A DNA stretch of 64,000 nt from Pseudomonas putida (GTDB taxonomy: Bacteria; Pseudomonadota; Gammaproteobacteria; Pseudomonadales; Pseudomonadaceae): the NCBI RefSeq assembly GCF_002741075.1, contig NZ_CP016634.1, positions 5,446,501-5,510,500 on the forward strand, read 5' to 3'. Shown piece after piece: positions 26,671 to 37,376 of the stretch (the first letter of the stretch is position 1; each line of letters starts with the position of its first letter). A program made the translations under genes and the position numbers. The notes under the pieces were generated by a model, which ran no database searches, had not been told where the DNA came from, and was given only the letters and a program-made list of their open reading frames with translations.

Positions 26671-28212
26671 TTACAGCTGCGGGCCAGCGGCCTTGATGGC
26701 CTCGGAGACTTCGAACTTCTTGAAGTTCTCGATGAACAGATTGGCCAGGCCTTTAGCGGCCTCGTCGTAGGCAGCCGAATCAGCCCAGGTATTGCGTGGG
26801 TTGAGCAGGACAGTCTCGACGCCCGGAACGGCCTTCGGCACGTCCAGGTTGATGATGTCCAAGTGCTCGGTCTCGGCACCGATCAAGGCACCGCTCTGGA
26901 TCGCAGCGATCACGGCACGGGTGGTCGGAATGCTGAAGCGCTTGCCAACGCCGTAGCCACCGCCGGTCCAGCCGGTGTTGACCAGGTAGACCTTGGAGCC
27001 GAAGCCCTTGATGCGCTTGATCAGCAGTTCAGCGTACTCGCCAGCCGGACGCGGGAAGAACGGAGCGCCGAAGCAGGTGGAGAAGGTCGACTTGATGCCG
27101 CCGCCCGAACCCATTTCGGTGGAACCGACCAGCGCGGTGTAGCCGGACAGGAAGTGATAGGCCGCCTGCTCGTTGTTCAGGATCGAAACCGGAGGCAGAA
27201 CGCCAGTCAGGTCGCAGGTCAGGAAGATGACCGCGTTCGGCTCGCCGCCCAGGTTCTTCTCGGAACGCTTCTCGACGTGCTCCAGCGGGTAGGCGGCGCG
27301 GCTGTTCTGGGTCAGGCTGCCATCGGCGTAGTCGGCGTGCTTGGCATCGTCGAGTACGACGTTTTCCAGCACAGCGCCATGCTTGATGGCTTTCCAGATG
27401 ACCGGCTCGTTCTTCTCGGACAGGTCGATGCACTTGGCGTAGCAGCCGCCTTCGATGTTGAAGACAACGCCTTCGCCCCAGCCGTGCTCATCGTCACCGA
27501 TCAGGTAACGGCTCTCGTCAGCCGACAGGGTGGTCTTGCCGGTGCCGGACAGGCCGAAGAACAGGGTCACATCGCCTGCTTCGCCGATGTTGGCAGCGCA
27601 GTGCATCGGCAGCACGTCGGCAGCCGGCAGCAGGAAGTTCTGCACAGAGAACATGGCTTTTTTCATTTCGCCGGCGTAACGCATGCCAGCGATCAGCACT
27701 TTCTTCTGGGCGAAATTGATGATGACGCAACCATCGGAGTTGGTGCCGTCGCGCTCTGGAACGCACTCGAAATTGGCGACGTTGAGCACTTGCCACTCTT
27801 CACGACCAGCCGGGTTGTACTGGGCCGGGTTGATGAACAGGCAACGACCGAACAGGTTCTGCCAGGCAGTCTGGGTGGTCATCTTGACCGCCAGGTAGTG
27901 CTCGGCGGCAGCGCCTACGTGGACGTGGGAAACGAAGTGCTCTTGGGCGTTGTTGAACGCCTCGACGCGAGCCCACAGAGCATCGAACTTGTCAGCCGGG
28001 AACTTGCGGTTGATCGGACCCCAGGCAATCGCACCGGAGGTGCTGGGCTCGTCGACGATGAAACGGTCAGCCGGCGAACGGCCGGTACGATGACCGGTTT
28101 TCACAACCAGTGCGCCAGTATCGGCCAGCTCGCCTTCACCGCGGGACAGCGCTTCTTTTACCAGCTCATCGACGGTCAGGTCGGTGTACACGGTGTTGTT
28201 GGCTTGCGTCAT
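26671..28212 (-). CDS. pckA: Phosphoenolpyruvate carboxykinase (ATP)
   Basis: 513 residues from ATG 28212 ([20 protein letters not shown]). Converts oxaloacetate and ATP to phosphoenolpyruvate, CO2 and ADP, the entry to gluconeogenesis. Kinase-1a motif [17 protein letters not shown], kinase-2 [20 protein letters not shown] and the R/K/NT motif [13 protein letters not shown] are all present. Full length. A spaced inverted repeat lies about 45 bp upstream of the start. Confidence 0.97.
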   Translation of the reverse strand: MTQANNTVYTDLTVDELVKEALSRGEGELADTGALVVKTGHRTGRSPADRFIVDEPSTSGAIAWGPINRKFPADKFDALWARVEAFNNAQEHFVSHVHVGAAAEHYLAVKMTTQTAWQNLFGRCLFINPAQYNPAGREEWQVLNVANFECVPERDGTNSDGCVIINFAQKKVLIAGMRYAGEMKKAMFSVQNFLLPAADVLPMHCAANIGEAGDVTLFFGLSGTGKTTLSADESRYLIGDDEHGWGEGVVFNIEGGCYAKCIDLSEKNEPVIWKAIKHGAVLENVVLDDAKHADYADGSLTQNSRAAYPLEHVEKRSEKNLGGEPNAVIFLTCDLTGVLPPVSILNNEQAAYHFLSGYTALVGSTEMGSGGGIKSTFSTCFGAPFFPRPAGEYAELLIKRIKGFGSKVYLVNTGWTGGGYGVGKRFSIPTTRAVIAAIQSGALIGAETEHLDIINLDVPKAVPGVETVLLNPRNTWADSAAYDEAAKGLANLFIENFKKFEVSEAIKAAGPQL

Positions 28213-28254
28213 GAGATACCCCATCCGGCCCAAGGCCGAGTGCTCCAAACGTTT

Positions 28255-28281
28255 TGTAGTTGTCTATTTCAAACTACTACA
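28255..28281. promoter_or_regulatory. Spaced inverted repeat upstream of pckA
   Basis: TGTAGT (28255-28260) and ACTACA (28276-28281) with 15 bp between; a second register GTAGTT / AACTAC (28256-28261 / 28272-28277) overlaps. It sits at promoter distance from pckA. The cognate regulator is unknown to me. Confidence 0.35.
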
Positions 28282-28311
28282 GCGAAAAAAGTGGCCGGAT
28301 TATGCCAGAAA

Positions 28312-28370
28312 AGCCCAAAAAAAGTAGGCCCCTCCTGTCAGAACTGCGCTTTTGCGCAATTCGACAGGAG
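28312..28370 (-). terminator. Terminator of hslO
   Basis: CTCCTGTC / GACAGGAG stem containing an inner GCGC TTTT GCGC hairpin; on the minus strand a T-run (TTTTTTT) follows. Confidence 0.8.
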
Positions 28371-28391
28371 TTTCTCCTGTAGTGAAGCGTT

Positions 28392-29291
28392 TCAGTGCTG
28401 AGTATCTGACGGCGCGTCGGTGCCACCACCTGCAAACAATTGCGCTACATCGCTCGCATCGAAGAAATAGCGCTCGTTGCAGAACTGGCAATCGATCTCA
28501 ACCTTGCCACCACACTCCTCCACCAGCGCCTTGGCATCCTCCTCGCCGAGGCTGACCAACGCATTGCCGGAACGCTCGCGCGAGCAGCTGCAATGGAAGC
28601 GCAGAGGCTCGATGTCGAACAGGCGCACGGCGTCCTCATGGTAGAGGCGGTGCAGCAGGGTTTCGTTGTCCAGCGCCCACTCCTCGGGCTTGAGGGTGCC
28701 TGCCAGGGCCACGACATGCTGCCAGCTGCCTTCGCGCTCCTCTTCGTCGCGCTCACGATCGACCGGCAATTGCTGCAGCAGCAGGCCACGGGCCTTGCCA
28801 CCGTTGGCGTCGAGCCAGAAACGTGTGTTGAGCTGCTGCGACTGGACAAAGTAGTTGGTGAAGCATTCCGACAGATTGGCACCATCGAGGTCCACGGTGC
28901 CCTGGTAGCGCTGGCCCTTGATCGGATCGATGGTCAAGGTCAGGTGTCCGTCGGGCATCAGCTGCGCCAGGGTGGCGTCAGCGGGAATCTGGTCCGCCTC
29001 ATAACGCGCCATGCCGCGGATATCCCGGTCGCTGGAGCACTCGACCATCAACAGAGGGATCGGCCCCTGAGAGCGCGCCTGAAGCACCAGCAGGCCGTCG
29101 AACTTGAGTGCCCCCACCAGCAATGCGGTGGCTGCCATCAGCTCGCCGAGCAGCGCGGCGACAGGCTGAGGGTAAGGATGACGGGCCAGCACTTCGGCAT
29201 AGCTCTGATCGAGCGCCACCCACTCGCCGCGGATATCGCGGTCGTCGAAGATGAAGCGTTGGGTGAAGTCGGTATCCGGCAAATCGCTCAT
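28392..29291 (-). CDS. hslO: Redox-activated chaperone Hsp33
   Basis: 299 residues. The N-terminal Hsp33 fold is followed by the C-terminal zinc/redox switch C-x-C (FHCSCSRER) and C-x2-C (DCQFCNERY). On oxidation the four Cys form disulfides and the protein becomes a holdase. Full length; the promoter-proximal neighbour is divergent (PAP2 gene). Confidence 0.96.
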   Translation of the reverse strand: MSDLPDTDFTQRFIFDDRDIRGEWVALDQSYAEVLARHPYPQPVAALLGELMAATALLVGALKFDGLLVLQARSQGPIPLLMVECSSDRDIRGMARYEADQIPADATLAQLMPDGHLTLTIDPIKGQRYQGTVDLDGANLSECFTNYFVQSQQLNTRFWLDANGGKARGLLLQQLPVDRERDEEEREGSWQHVVALAGTLKPEEWALDNETLLHRLYHEDAVRLFDIEPLRFHCSCSRERSGNALVSLGEEDAKALVEECGGKVEIDCQFCNERYFFDASDVAQLFAGGGTDAPSDTQH

Positions 29292-29399
29292 AGGTTTTGG
29301 CTATCTGAAAATGATGACAAAATGGTTACAGGGAATTACGACTCCCGTGGCAGAGCGTCCACGAGACGCTCTTAACCCCGCTGGTAATAGAGGTATTTT

Positions 29400-30200
29400 A
29401 TGGACAATCGACCACTGTTCCAAGCAAGGTGGTCCTGGGGACCCCTGGTAGCCTGTACCCTGCTGCCTGTTGCTCTACTGTGTTTCTGGTTATGGCCTTT
29501 TGGCCAGATCCTGTGCCTGACTTTAGACGAGTGGCTGTTCCACAGCCTCAATGCGCCTTTGGCCGACAATACCGCCTGGCGATACGTCTGGACTGTAGGC
29601 AGCCTGCGTCCCTTCGACATTGTCGTCGGTCTGATCCTGTTGGCCCTGTTGATCCGGGGCAATTGGGTATTCAAGGCAACTCAGGTGCGCGAAGCCTTCT
29701 TTGGTTTTCTGGTCACGCTTTTCCTCTTAGTGGTGGTTCGCGTGCTGTTTTCCAAGTGGGTGGCGCTCATGGGCTGGCAACACAACAGCCCATCGATGGT
29801 CCTCGACAACGTGGTCCATCTGAGCGACTACTATCCGAACCTGGAAGCCAAGTGGGAACTCAAGGACCGCTCCAGCCAGAGTTTTCCGGGCGATCACGCC
29901 TCGGTGCTGTTGATCTGGGCGCTGTTCATGAGCCTGTTCAGTCGAAGCGTGGTACAGCGGCTGGTGATCTGGGGCCTGGCCGTGCTGTTCATGCTGCCGC
30001 GCCTGGTGGCGGGCGCCCATTGGGGCCAAGACGACTATATCGGCGGATTGCTGATGGCCGTGCTGGCCCTGGGCTGGAGCTGCCACACGCCGCTGGCGGC
30101 CAAGGCCAGCGCGACGTTACTGCGCTGGACGGCCCCCCTGTTCGGGAGGCTGGCGCAACTGCCGCTGGTGGGCAGGATGAGCGTCGTTCGGATGGCCTGA
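29400..30200 (+). CDS. PAP2-family membrane phosphatase
   Basis: 266 residues with five to six TM helices. The three PAP2 signatures are recognisable: KWELKDRSSQSFPGDHASV (motifs 1-2; SFPGDH is the PSGH-type motif) and LVAGAHWGQDDYIGG (motif 3, SRxxxGxHxxxD type). Such enzymes dephosphorylate undecaprenyl pyrophosphate, phosphatidic acid or lipid A. The exact lipid cannot be assigned. Divergent from hslO. Confidence 0.85.
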   Translation: MDNRPLFQARWSWGPLVACTLLPVALLCFWLWPFGQILCLTLDEWLFHSLNAPLADNTAWRYVWTVGSLRPFDIVVGLILLALLIRGNWVFKATQVREAFFGFLVTLFLLVVVRVLFSKWVALMGWQHNSPSMVLDNVVHLSDYYPNLEAKWELKDRSSQSFPGDHASVLLIWALFMSLFSRSVVQRLVIWGLAVLFMLPRLVAGAHWGQDDYIGGLLMAVLALGWSCHTPLAAKASATLLRWTAPLFGRLAQLPLVGRMSVVRMA

Positions 30201-30228
30201 ATGGCCTTGGGGGCCGTTGCACGGCCCC

Positions 30229-30630
30229 TCATTCATAGCTGCCGTGCAACTGGTGAATCTGACGCCGCTGCTTCTTGGTCGGTCGCCCATCGGTGGTCAC
30301 ACCGATCGCGCCGGCCTTGCGCATCTCGGCCACCTGCTCACGGCGCCGAACGCTTTCTTCGGTCTCTTCGTACAGGGTCTGCGCCTGCGGGGCGCCGCGG
30401 CGCACATCCGACAATGCCTTGACCACAACGGTGCGTTCATCGAATCCCGTACGCAGCACGAATTCATCACCCACCCGAGGCTCCTTCCCCGGCTTGCAGC
30501 GCTCACCCCGGCAATGCACTTTGCCACTTTCGATGGCCGCCTTGGCCAAGGCGCGCGTCTTGTAGAACCGCGCCGCCCAAAGCCATTTGTCCAGGCGCAC
30601 CTTGTCGTCTTCTTCCGCTTTATGGGTCAT
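30229..30630 (-). CDS. hslR: Heat-shock protein 15, S4-domain RNA-binding protein
   Basis: 133 residues from ATG 30630. The S4 domain VRLDKWLWAARFYKTRALAK begins at residue 10; a basic tail DGRPTKKQRRQIHQLHGS follows. Hsp15 recycles stalled 50S subunits carrying peptidyl-tRNA. Located between the PAP2 gene and rimB; hslO (Hsp33) is nearby on the same strand, as in many gamma-proteobacteria. Confidence 0.92.
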   Translation of the reverse strand: MTHKAEEDDKVRLDKWLWAARFYKTRALAKAAIESGKVHCRGERCKPGKEPRVGDEFVLRTGFDERTVVVKALSDVRRGAPQAQTLYEETEESVRRREQVAEMRKAGAIGVTTDGRPTKKQRRQIHQLHGSYE

Positions 30631-30739
30631 CCCGCTACCTCGAATTCTGTCTTTCACGGAACTGTACTACCGTAACTTGCGGATGCAAAAAGTCCGTGCC
30701 GTGCTTACAGTTCACCACCTCATTCGCAGGGTGTGTTTC

Positions 30740-31222
30740 GTGAAGACATTTGACCATCTGACTGTAATCGGTTTGCGCGAGTGGGTCGCTCTGCCCGACC
30801 TCGGTCTGGCGGGCCTGCGCGCCAAGATCGATACCGGCGCCAGCACCTCAAGCCTGCATGCCACGGACGTCGAGCCTTTCGAGCGCGACGGCCAGCCGTG
30901 GGTGCGTTTCACCGCTCATCTGGGCTCGGTGGTGCAATTGCGCCACCGCCGCTGCGAGGCACCCCTGGTCACGATGAAAACCATCAAGAGCTCCAACGGC
31001 CAGGCCCAGGTCCGCTATGTGATCCGCACGCCACTGGCGCTGGGCGACCGCGTCTGGGAAGTGGAATTCACCCTGGCCTGTCGCAAGAACATGCGCTATC
31101 GCCTGTTGCTCGGCTCCAAGGCACTGATCCACGGCCAGCTGGTGGTCAACCCTGGCCTGAAATATGTTCAGGACAAACCGGCTTTTCCAGTCACCCTTTC
31201 CCCTGTCACAGGTGCTGCATGA
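30740..31222 (+). CDS. rimB: Retropepsin-like protease RimB (ATP-dependent zinc protease family)
   Basis: 160 residues from GTG 30740; the frame is open upstream to 30587 but only this start fits the family ([20 protein letters not shown]). [14 protein letters not shown] carries the single Asp of retropepsin-like enzymes. [13 protein letters not shown] and the final hydrophobic strand are also typical. In P. fluorescens, RimB modulates RimK, which adds glutamates to ribosomal protein S6. ATGA overlap with rimK supports this. The third partner, rimA, is not seen here. Confidence 0.85.
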   Translation: MKTFDHLTVIGLREWVALPDLGLAGLRAKIDTGASTSSLHATDVEPFERDGQPWVRFTAHLGSVVQLRHRRCEAPLVTMKTIKSSNGQAQVRYVIRTPLALGDRVWEVEFTLACRKNMRYRLLLGSKALIHGQLVVNPGLKYVQDKPAFPVTLSPVTGAA

Positions 31223-32124
31223 AGATCGCTGTGCTGTCGCGCAATCCGCGTCTGTATTCCACCCGCCGCCTGGTCGAAGCCGGTACCCAGCGTGGCCACG
31301 AGATGGTGGTGATCGATACCCTGCGCGCATACATGAACATCGCCAGCCACAAGCCACAGATCCATTATCGCGGCAAGCCGCTGGAAGGTTTCGATGCGGT
31401 CATCCCGCGCATCGGAGCGTCCGTCACCTTCTATGGCTGCGCGGTACTGCGCCAGTTCGAGATGATGGGCGTCTATCCACTCAACGAATCGGTAGCCATC
31501 GCCCGTTCGCGCGACAAACTGCGCTCCCTGCAGCTGCTGTCGCGTCGTGGCATCGGCCTGCCCATCACAGGTTTCGCCCACTCGCCGGACGACATCCCCG
31601 ACCTGATCCAGATGGTCAATGGTGCCCCCTTGGTGATCAAGGTGCTTGAAGGTACCCAGGGCATCGGCGTGGTGCTGTGCGAAACCACCAAAGCTGCCGA
31701 ATCGGTGATCGAGGCGTTCATGGGCCTGAAGCAGAACATCATGGTCCAGGAGTACATCAAGGAGGCAGGCGGTGCCGACATCCGCTGCTTCGTCGTCGGC
31801 GACAAGGTCATCGCATCGATGAAGCGCCAGGCCAAGCCTGGCGAGTTTCGCTCCAATCTGCATCGCGGCGGCGTGGCCAGCCTGATCAAGATCACCCCCG
31901 AAGAACGCATGACCGCCATTCGCGCGGCCAAGGTCATGGGCTTGAGCGTGGCGGGGGTGGATATCCTGCGCTCCAATCACGGGCCGTTGGTGATGGAGGT
32001 GAACTCCTCGCCGGGGCTGGAGGGAATCGAAGTCACGACCGGCAAAGACGTGGCCGGGATGATCATCGAACATCTGGAGAAGAACGGCGGGCCGAACCAG
32101 ACCCGGACCAAAGGCAAGGGCTGA
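31219..32124 (+). CDS. rimK: Ribosomal protein S6 modification glutamate ligase
   Basis: 301 residues. ATP-grasp ligase that adds glutamates to the C-terminus of ribosomal protein S6, altering translation and behaviour in pseudomonads. Seen: [20 protein letters not shown], the ATP-binding [40 protein letters not shown] and the metal-binding [14 protein letters not shown]. Second gene of rimBK. Confidence 0.96.
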   Translation: MKIAVLSRNPRLYSTRRLVEAGTQRGHEMVVIDTLRAYMNIASHKPQIHYRGKPLEGFDAVIPRIGASVTFYGCAVLRQFEMMGVYPLNESVAIARSRDKLRSLQLLSRRGIGLPITGFAHSPDDIPDLIQMVNGAPLVIKVLEGTQGIGVVLCETTKAAESVIEAFMGLKQNIMVQEYIKEAGGADIRCFVVGDKVIASMKRQAKPGEFRSNLHRGGVASLIKITPEERMTAIRAAKVMGLSVAGVDILRSNHGPLVMEVNSSPGLEGIEVTTGKDVAGMIIEHLEKNGGPNQTRTKGKG

Positions 32125-32200
32125 ACGGCTTCGCAGGTAGATCGGGCCGGCGGTCAGGCGCCCCGATCTACCGCCGAACAGGCCAATCCAGCCCGTAAAC

Positions 32201-33514
32201 TCAGACGGCGTTACGTGGCAACAGCAGCCCCAACGGCAGCCTTACCCGCGCTTCGATGCCGCCCCCGGAGCGATTGCGCAACTCGACATTGCCTCCGTGC
32301 TGGGCCGCAATCCGCTTGACGATCGCGAGCCCCAGCCCGGTGCCTTTGCCCCCTCGGGCACGATCTCCACGAATGAACGGGTTGAAGATGGTCTCCAGCT
32401 CCGACTCGTCGATACCTGCCCCTCGGTCCAGCACGCTAAGCACTACATAGGGCGCACTCTGGTCACCCGAAACGTAGGCCGCCACTTCGACCCCCTTGCC
32501 AGCATGATGCAAGGCATTGCCGATCAGGTTGCCCAGCATGCGCTTGAGCGACACCCGACGCAGCGGGAACGGCGGAATCGGCTCCAGGCACAGGCGCACC
32601 CGCTCCTCTGGCTGGTTGTAGGGCGCCACCACTTCACGCACCAGCGCGCCCAGGTCCACCTCTTCCACCGGCTCGTCCCGACCATCGCGGATGAACGCCA
32701 GGAACTGGTCGAGAATCGCGTCCATGTCCTCGATGTCACGGACCATGTCATCGGTCAGCTCGCTGTCGTTGGCCATCAACGACAGCGACAGGCGCAGACG
32801 AGTCAGCGGGGTGCGCAAGTCATGGGAAACCCCCGCCAGCATCAATTCACGCTCACGCCCGGCCTGCTCGACGTCCTCGGCCATCTGGTTGAAGGCTCTG
32901 TACACCTCGGTCATCTCGCTCGGCGTGTCGCTGATCGGCAGACGCACACTGCGCCCCTGACCCAGTTGCCGGGCGGCGAACACCAGTCGCTTGAGCGGCT
33001 GGTTGAGCTGACGCACGAAGATCCACGCCGAAGCAGTGGACAACAAGCCGATAGCCAGGAACCAACCCAGCACGTTCCAGATCTTTTGCCCCCGCAGCGG
33101 GTGGGGGTACAACGGTACCTTCAGCCAACCCGGGCCCAGGCTCGGTGCGTTGACCCACAAGGCGGGCGGCGCATGAATGCGCAGCCGCACCTCGGTGTCA
33201 TCGCCCAGTTCGGCCTGCATCTGGCGCTGGTAGATCTCGCTGTACGGCCAATGTTGCTCTCCCTCTGGGACACCGGAGCCGGTGACCCGGATCAACCCCG
33301 CCGCCTGCGCGATCTTGTCGCGGTTTTCTTCGTCGGCGGCCCAATAGGCGCGTAGCGTGAGCGCAACACCATGGCTGTACTGGCGATCGACCAGCACGTC
33401 CTCGTTCATCAGCAGGTACACCAGCGTCAGGGCCTTGGAGAACAGGACGACGATCAACACCAGCCACAAGGTGCGGGCGAAGAAGCTTTGCGGGAACCAA
33501 AGAGGCGTTTTCAT
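32201..33514 (-). CDS. envZ: Osmolarity-type sensor histidine kinase (EnvZ; AmgS in P. aeruginosa)
   Basis: 437 residues from ATG 33514 (MKTPLWFPQSFFARTLWLVL). Two TM helices (about 14-36 and 155-178) bracket a periplasmic domain. HAMP, then HisKA with His231 in GVSHDLRTPLTRLRL, then HATPase with NLIGNALHHA, DRGAGI and GKGTGLGLAIVKRI. Downstream of ompR on the same strand with a 123-bp gap holding a strong hairpin. In P. aeruginosa the orthologous pair AmgRS controls envelope stress and aminoglycoside tolerance (family knowledge). Confidence 0.93.
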   Translation of the reverse strand: MKTPLWFPQSFFARTLWLVLIVVLFSKALTLVYLLMNEDVLVDRQYSHGVALTLRAYWAADEENRDKIAQAAGLIRVTGSGVPEGEQHWPYSEIYQRQMQAELGDDTEVRLRIHAPPALWVNAPSLGPGWLKVPLYPHPLRGQKIWNVLGWFLAIGLLSTASAWIFVRQLNQPLKRLVFAARQLGQGRSVRLPISDTPSEMTEVYRAFNQMAEDVEQAGRERELMLAGVSHDLRTPLTRLRLSLSLMANDSELTDDMVRDIEDMDAILDQFLAFIRDGRDEPVEEVDLGALVREVVAPYNQPEERVRLCLEPIPPFPLRRVSLKRMLGNLIGNALHHAGKGVEVAAYVSGDQSAPYVVLSVLDRGAGIDESELETIFNPFIRGDRARGGKGTGLGLAIVKRIAAQHGGNVELRNRSGGGIEARVRLPLGLLLPRNAV

Positions 33515-33582
33515 CTGGACAACTACTGCGCTGCGTTCACGGGCGGGGCTCGACAGGGTGCAGGCCTGATCCAGACGCAAAC

Positions 33583-33606
33583 AGGGCGACCCCATCGGGT
33601 CGCCCT
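33583..33606 (-). other. Strong stem-loop between ompR and envZ
   Basis: Perfect 10-bp stem AGGGCGACCC / GGGTCGCCCT with a 4-base loop and no good U-run. It lies between two genes of one operon, so it may be a partial attenuator or an mRNA-processing site. Confidence 0.6.
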
Positions 33607-33637
33607 GGTGCGTGATGGCAAGCCTGCAGGCTCATGT

Positions 33638-34378
33638 TCATTTACTGGCGTTTCCGTCCGGCACGAAGACGTAGCCGACACCCCATACGGTCTGGATATA
33701 GCGCGGCTTGGAAGGGTCCGGCTCGATCATACGACGCAGGCGCGAAATCTGGACGTCGATGGAGCGCTCCAGGGCATCCCACTCACGGCCACGGGCCAGG
33801 TTCATCAGTTTGTCGCGGGTCAGTGGCTCGCGGGCATGCATCACCAAGGCCTTGAGCACGGCGAACTCACCGGTGGTCAGCATGTGCACTTCATCGCCAC
33901 GCTTGAGCTCGCGCGTGGCCAGCGACAGTTCGTAGTCGCCGAAGGTGACGGTCTCGTCCTCGCTGCCAGGAGCGCCGGGTACGCTCGGGGTCTGGCGACG
34001 CAGCACGGCCTTGACCCGCGCCATCAGCTCGTCCGGGTTGAACGGTTTGCCCAGGTAGTCGTCGGCGCCCAGTTCCAGGCCCTTGATACGGCTGAGCTCG
34101 TCACCCTTGGCCGTCAGCATGATGATCGGGATCTGGTTGTTGGCCTTGCGCAGGCGGTTGCAGGCGGAGAGGCCATCCTCACCGGGCAGCATCAGGTCGA
34201 GCACCACGAGGTTGAAGACCTCACGGGCCAGCAGGCGGTCCATCTGTTCGGTATTGGGCACCGCGCGGGCGCGATAGCCCTTGCTGGTGAAGAAACGCTC
34301 CAGCAGGCTGCTCAGCCCCGGATCGTCATCGACGATGAGAATCTTCTCGCCTTCAGCGGTATTTGCGGTGCTGGTCAT
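33638..34378 (-). CDS. ompR: OmpR-family response regulator (OmpR; AmgR in P. aeruginosa)
   Basis: 246 residues. The receiver has acidic pair DDDPG and phospho-acceptor Asp in LVVLDLMLPGEDG. The C-terminal winged helix ends RDKLMNLARGREWDALERSI followed by DVQISRLRRMIEPDPSKPRY and IQTVWGVGYVF, near-identical to enteric OmpR. Encoded upstream of envZ. Confidence 0.95.
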   Translation of the reverse strand: MTSTANTAEGEKILIVDDDPGLSSLLERFFTSKGYRARAVPNTEQMDRLLAREVFNLVVLDLMLPGEDGLSACNRLRKANNQIPIIMLTAKGDELSRIKGLELGADDYLGKPFNPDELMARVKAVLRRQTPSVPGAPGSEDETVTFGDYELSLATRELKRGDEVHMLTTGEFAVLKALVMHAREPLTRDKLMNLARGREWDALERSIDVQISRLRRMIEPDPSKPRYIQTVWGVGYVFVPDGNASK

Positions 34379-34524
34379 GAATAACTCCTTTGATATCGCC
34401 GCGCATTATGGCGTAGCCATGACAACGCGTGCCGTGTGCATTGTTAGCAGATTTTTCCCCTGACGCCAGTTCCTGCCGGGACATGGCTGGCCCGGCGCCA
34501 TCACCCCAAGCCCGGCACGATGGG

Positions 34525-34530
34525 TATAAT
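34525..34530 (+). promoter_or_regulatory. Candidate -10 element of tex
   Basis: A perfect TATAAT 80 bp upstream of the tex start codon; no clear -35 box, so strength is uncertain. Confidence 0.45.
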
Positions 34531-34609
34531 GCGCCGCTTTCACCCAGCGCCGCCGGGCCTGAATGCCCCCTCGCGGCCTCCAGCATTCACTATTTGTCAG
34601 GTGGTTCTC

Positions 34610-36931
34610 ATGGACAGCATCAACAGCCGTATCGCCGAGGAACTGGGCGTTCGCCCGCAGCAGGTCGAGGCGGCCGTGGCCCTGTTGGACGAAGGCTCGA
34701 CGGTGCCCTTCATCGCCCGTTACCGAAAGGAAGTGACCGGTAGCCTGGATGACACCCAACTGCGCCACCTGGAGGAGCGCCTGCGCTACCTGCGAGAGCT
34801 CGACGAGCGGCGCGCCAGCATCCTGGCCAGCATCGAGGAACAGGGCAAACTGACCCCAGAGCTGGCCCGCGAGATCAAGCTGGCCGACACCAAGACCCGC
34901 CTGGAAGACCTCTACCTGCCCTACAAGCAAAAGCGCCGAACCAAGGGGCAGATCGCCCTGGAAGCCGGTCTGGGCGAACTGGCCGACGGCCTGCTCAATG
35001 ACCCGCAACTGACCCCGGAAACCGAAGCGGCGCGCTTCATCGATGCCGACAAAGGCGTGGCCGACGTCAAGGCAGCCCTGGAAGGCGCCAAGTACATCCT
35101 CATGGAGCGCTTCGCCGAAGACGCCGCCCTGCTCGACAAGCTGCGGGGGTTCCTCAAGCAGGAATCGGTGCTCAGCGCCCGCGTGGTGGCCGGCAAGGAA
35201 GAGGAAGGCGCCAAGTTCCGCGACTACTTCGCCCATGACGAACTGCTGCGCAGCGTGCCGTCGCACCGCGCCCTGGCGATCTTCCGGGGCCGCAACGAAG
35301 GTGTGCTGAGCGCATCGCTTAAGGTCGGCGAGGAGCTGCCAGGCACCCTGCACCCGTGCGAGCTTATGATCGGCAGCCATTTCGGCCTGGAAAACCGCAA
35401 TCGCCCAGCCGACAAATGGCTGGCTGAAGTGGTGCGCTGGACCTGGAAGGTCAAGCTCTACACCCACCTTGAAACCGACCTGTTCGGCGAGCTGCGCGAT
35501 AACGCCGAGAGCGAGGCGATCAACGTCTTCGCCCATAACCTGCACGACCTGCTGCTCGCCGCGCCCGCTGGCCCTCGCGCCACCCTGGGCTTCGATCCGG
35601 GCCTGCGTACCGGCTGCAAGGTCGCGGTGGTCGATGCCACCGGCAAGTTGCTGGACCACACCACGGTGTACCCGCATGCACCGAAGAACGACTGGGACCG
35701 CACCATTTCCATTCTCGCCGCCCTGTGCGCCAAACACTCGGTGGAGCTGATCGCCATCGGCAACGGCACCGCCAGCCGCGAGAGCGACAAGCTGATCATC
35801 GAACTGGTGAAGAAATACCCAGCCTTGAAGATCACCAAGATCATGGTTTCCGAAGCCGGCGCATCGGTATATTCAGCCTCGGAACTGGCTGCCCGCGAAT
35901 TCCCGGACCTGGACGTCTCGATCCGCGGCGCGGTCTCCATCGCCCGTCGCCTGCAGGATCCGCTGGCCGAACTGGTGAAGATCGACCCCAAATCCATCGG
36001 TGTCGGCCAGTACCAGCATGACGTGTCGCAGGTGAAGCTGGCGCGTGGCCTGGACGCGGTGGTCGAGGACTGCGTGAACGCCGTGGGCGTCGACGTCAAC
36101 ACCGCTTCCGTGGCGCTGCTGACCCGCATTTCCGGCCTGAACGCCACCCTGGCCCAGAACATCGTCGCCCACCGCGACGCCAACGGCCCGTTCGCCACCC
36201 GTGCGGCGCTGAAAAAGGTCAGCCGGCTGGGCGAAAAGACCTTCGAGCAGGCCGCAGGCTTCCTGCGCGTGATGAACGGTGACAACCCGCTGGACGCCTC
36301 GGCGGTGCACCCTGAGGCCTACCCGCTGGTACAACGCATCGCCGCCGACACCGACCGCGACATCCGTTCGCTGATTGGCGACAGCGGCTTCCTCAAGCGC
36401 CTGGACCCGAAGAAATTCACCGATGAGACATTCGGCCTGCCGACCGTCACCGACATCCTCCAGGAGCTGGACAAGCCAGGTCGCGACCCGCGTCCTGAGT
36501 TCAAGACCGCCACCTTCCAGGAAGGTGTCGAAGACCTCAAGGACCTGGAGCCGGGCATGATCCTCGAAGGCGTGGTGACCAACGTCACCAACTTCGGCGC
36601 TTTCGTCGACATCGGCGTGCATCAGGATGGCCTGGTCCACATCTCGGCGCTGTCGGAGAAATTCGTCAAAGACCCACGTGAGGCAGTCAAGGCCGGCGAC
36701 GTGGTCAAGGTCAAGGTCATGGAAGTGGACATCCCGCGCAAGCGGGTCGGCCTGTCCATGCGCATGAGCGACACACCGGGCGAGAAGGTCGAAGGCAACC
36801 GGGGTGGTAACCGCGGCAATGGCGGCAACCGCCAGCAGCAGGCGCCGCGCCCGCGTGAAACCGCAGCCGCACCGGCCAACAATGCCATGGCCGCGCTGTT
36901 CGCCAACGCCAAGCAGTTGAAGAAGAAGTGA
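34610..36931 (+). CDS. tex: Tex family transcription accessory / RNA-binding protein
   Basis: 773 residues from ATG 34610 ([20 protein letters not shown]). Tex N-terminal helical domain with [20 protein letters not shown], a YqgF/RNase-H-like domain ([20 protein letters not shown]), helix-hairpin-helix repeats ([14 protein letters not shown]), and a C-terminal S1 domain (about 645-720, [20 protein letters not shown]). A Gly/Asn/Gln-rich basic tail follows. Tex binds nucleic acids and affects transcription of some toxin genes. Full length. Confidence 0.95.
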   Translation: MDSINSRIAEELGVRPQQVEAAVALLDEGSTVPFIARYRKEVTGSLDDTQLRHLEERLRYLRELDERRASILASIEEQGKLTPELAREIKLADTKTRLEDLYLPYKQKRRTKGQIALEAGLGELADGLLNDPQLTPETEAARFIDADKGVADVKAALEGAKYILMERFAEDAALLDKLRGFLKQESVLSARVVAGKEEEGAKFRDYFAHDELLRSVPSHRALAIFRGRNEGVLSASLKVGEELPGTLHPCELMIGSHFGLENRNRPADKWLAEVVRWTWKVKLYTHLETDLFGELRDNAESEAINVFAHNLHDLLLAAPAGPRATLGFDPGLRTGCKVAVVDATGKLLDHTTVYPHAPKNDWDRTISILAALCAKHSVELIAIGNGTASRESDKLIIELVKKYPALKITKIMVSEAGASVYSASELAAREFPDLDVSIRGAVSIARRLQDPLAELVKIDPKSIGVGQYQHDVSQVKLARGLDAVVEDCVNAVGVDVNTASVALLTRISGLNATLAQNIVAHRDANGPFATRAALKKVSRLGEKTFEQAAGFLRVMNGDNPLDASAVHPEAYPLVQRIAADTDRDIRSLIGDSGFLKRLDPKKFTDETFGLPTVTDILQELDKPGRDPRPEFKTATFQEGVEDLKDLEPGMILEGVVTNVTNFGAFVDIGVHQDGLVHISALSEKFVKDPREAVKAGDVVKVKVMEVDIPRKRVGLSMRMSDTPGEKVEGNRGGNRGNGGNRQQQAPRPRETAAAPANNAMAALFANAKQLKKK

Positions 36932-37314
36932 TGGACATCCCGGCCGAATACGTCGAAAGCGCCTTCAGCCAGCTCCTGGGCTGCCGCCTGCAACGCCTGG
37001 AAACAGGCCTTGCAGAGGTGGCCCTGGCCCTAGAGCCGCACTTGCGCAACCGCGGCCAGAAGCTGCACGGCGGGGCGATCTTCAGCCTGGTGGACATCGC
37101 CATGGGCCTGGCCTGCTCGGCCAGCCATGGCTTCGATCAGCAGAGCGTGACGATCGAATGCAAGATCAACTACATGCGCGCAGTCAGTGACGGCGAAGTC
37201 GTGTGCACCGCCCGCGTGCTGCACGCTGGGCGCCGCACGTTGGTGGTCGACGCCGACGTATTCCAGGGGGACAAGCTCGTGGCCAAGGCGCAGGGAACCT
37301 TCGCCGTTCTCTAG
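36931..37314 (+). CDS. PaaI-family hotdog thioesterase
   Basis: 127 residues from ATG 36931, which shares a base with the tex stop (TGATG), so it is cotranslated with tex. The PaaI-type motif LHGGAIFSLVDIAMGLACSA includes the catalytic Gly-Gly and Asp. SVTIECKINYMRAVSDGEVV is also typical. Likely hydrolyses aromatic or short acyl-CoA; substrate unknown. The tex-thioesterase pair is also present in P. aeruginosa (memory). Confidence 0.88.
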   Translation: MDIPAEYVESAFSQLLGCRLQRLETGLAEVALALEPHLRNRGQKLHGGAIFSLVDIAMGLACSASHGFDQQSVTIECKINYMRAVSDGEVVCTARVLHAGRRTLVVDADVFQGDKLVAKAQGTFAVL

Positions 37315-37376
37315 CTCACCAAGGCTTATCTGCGGTATTTTCGGCGTTATCGAATATCGGCGCCGCTACGCGCCCC

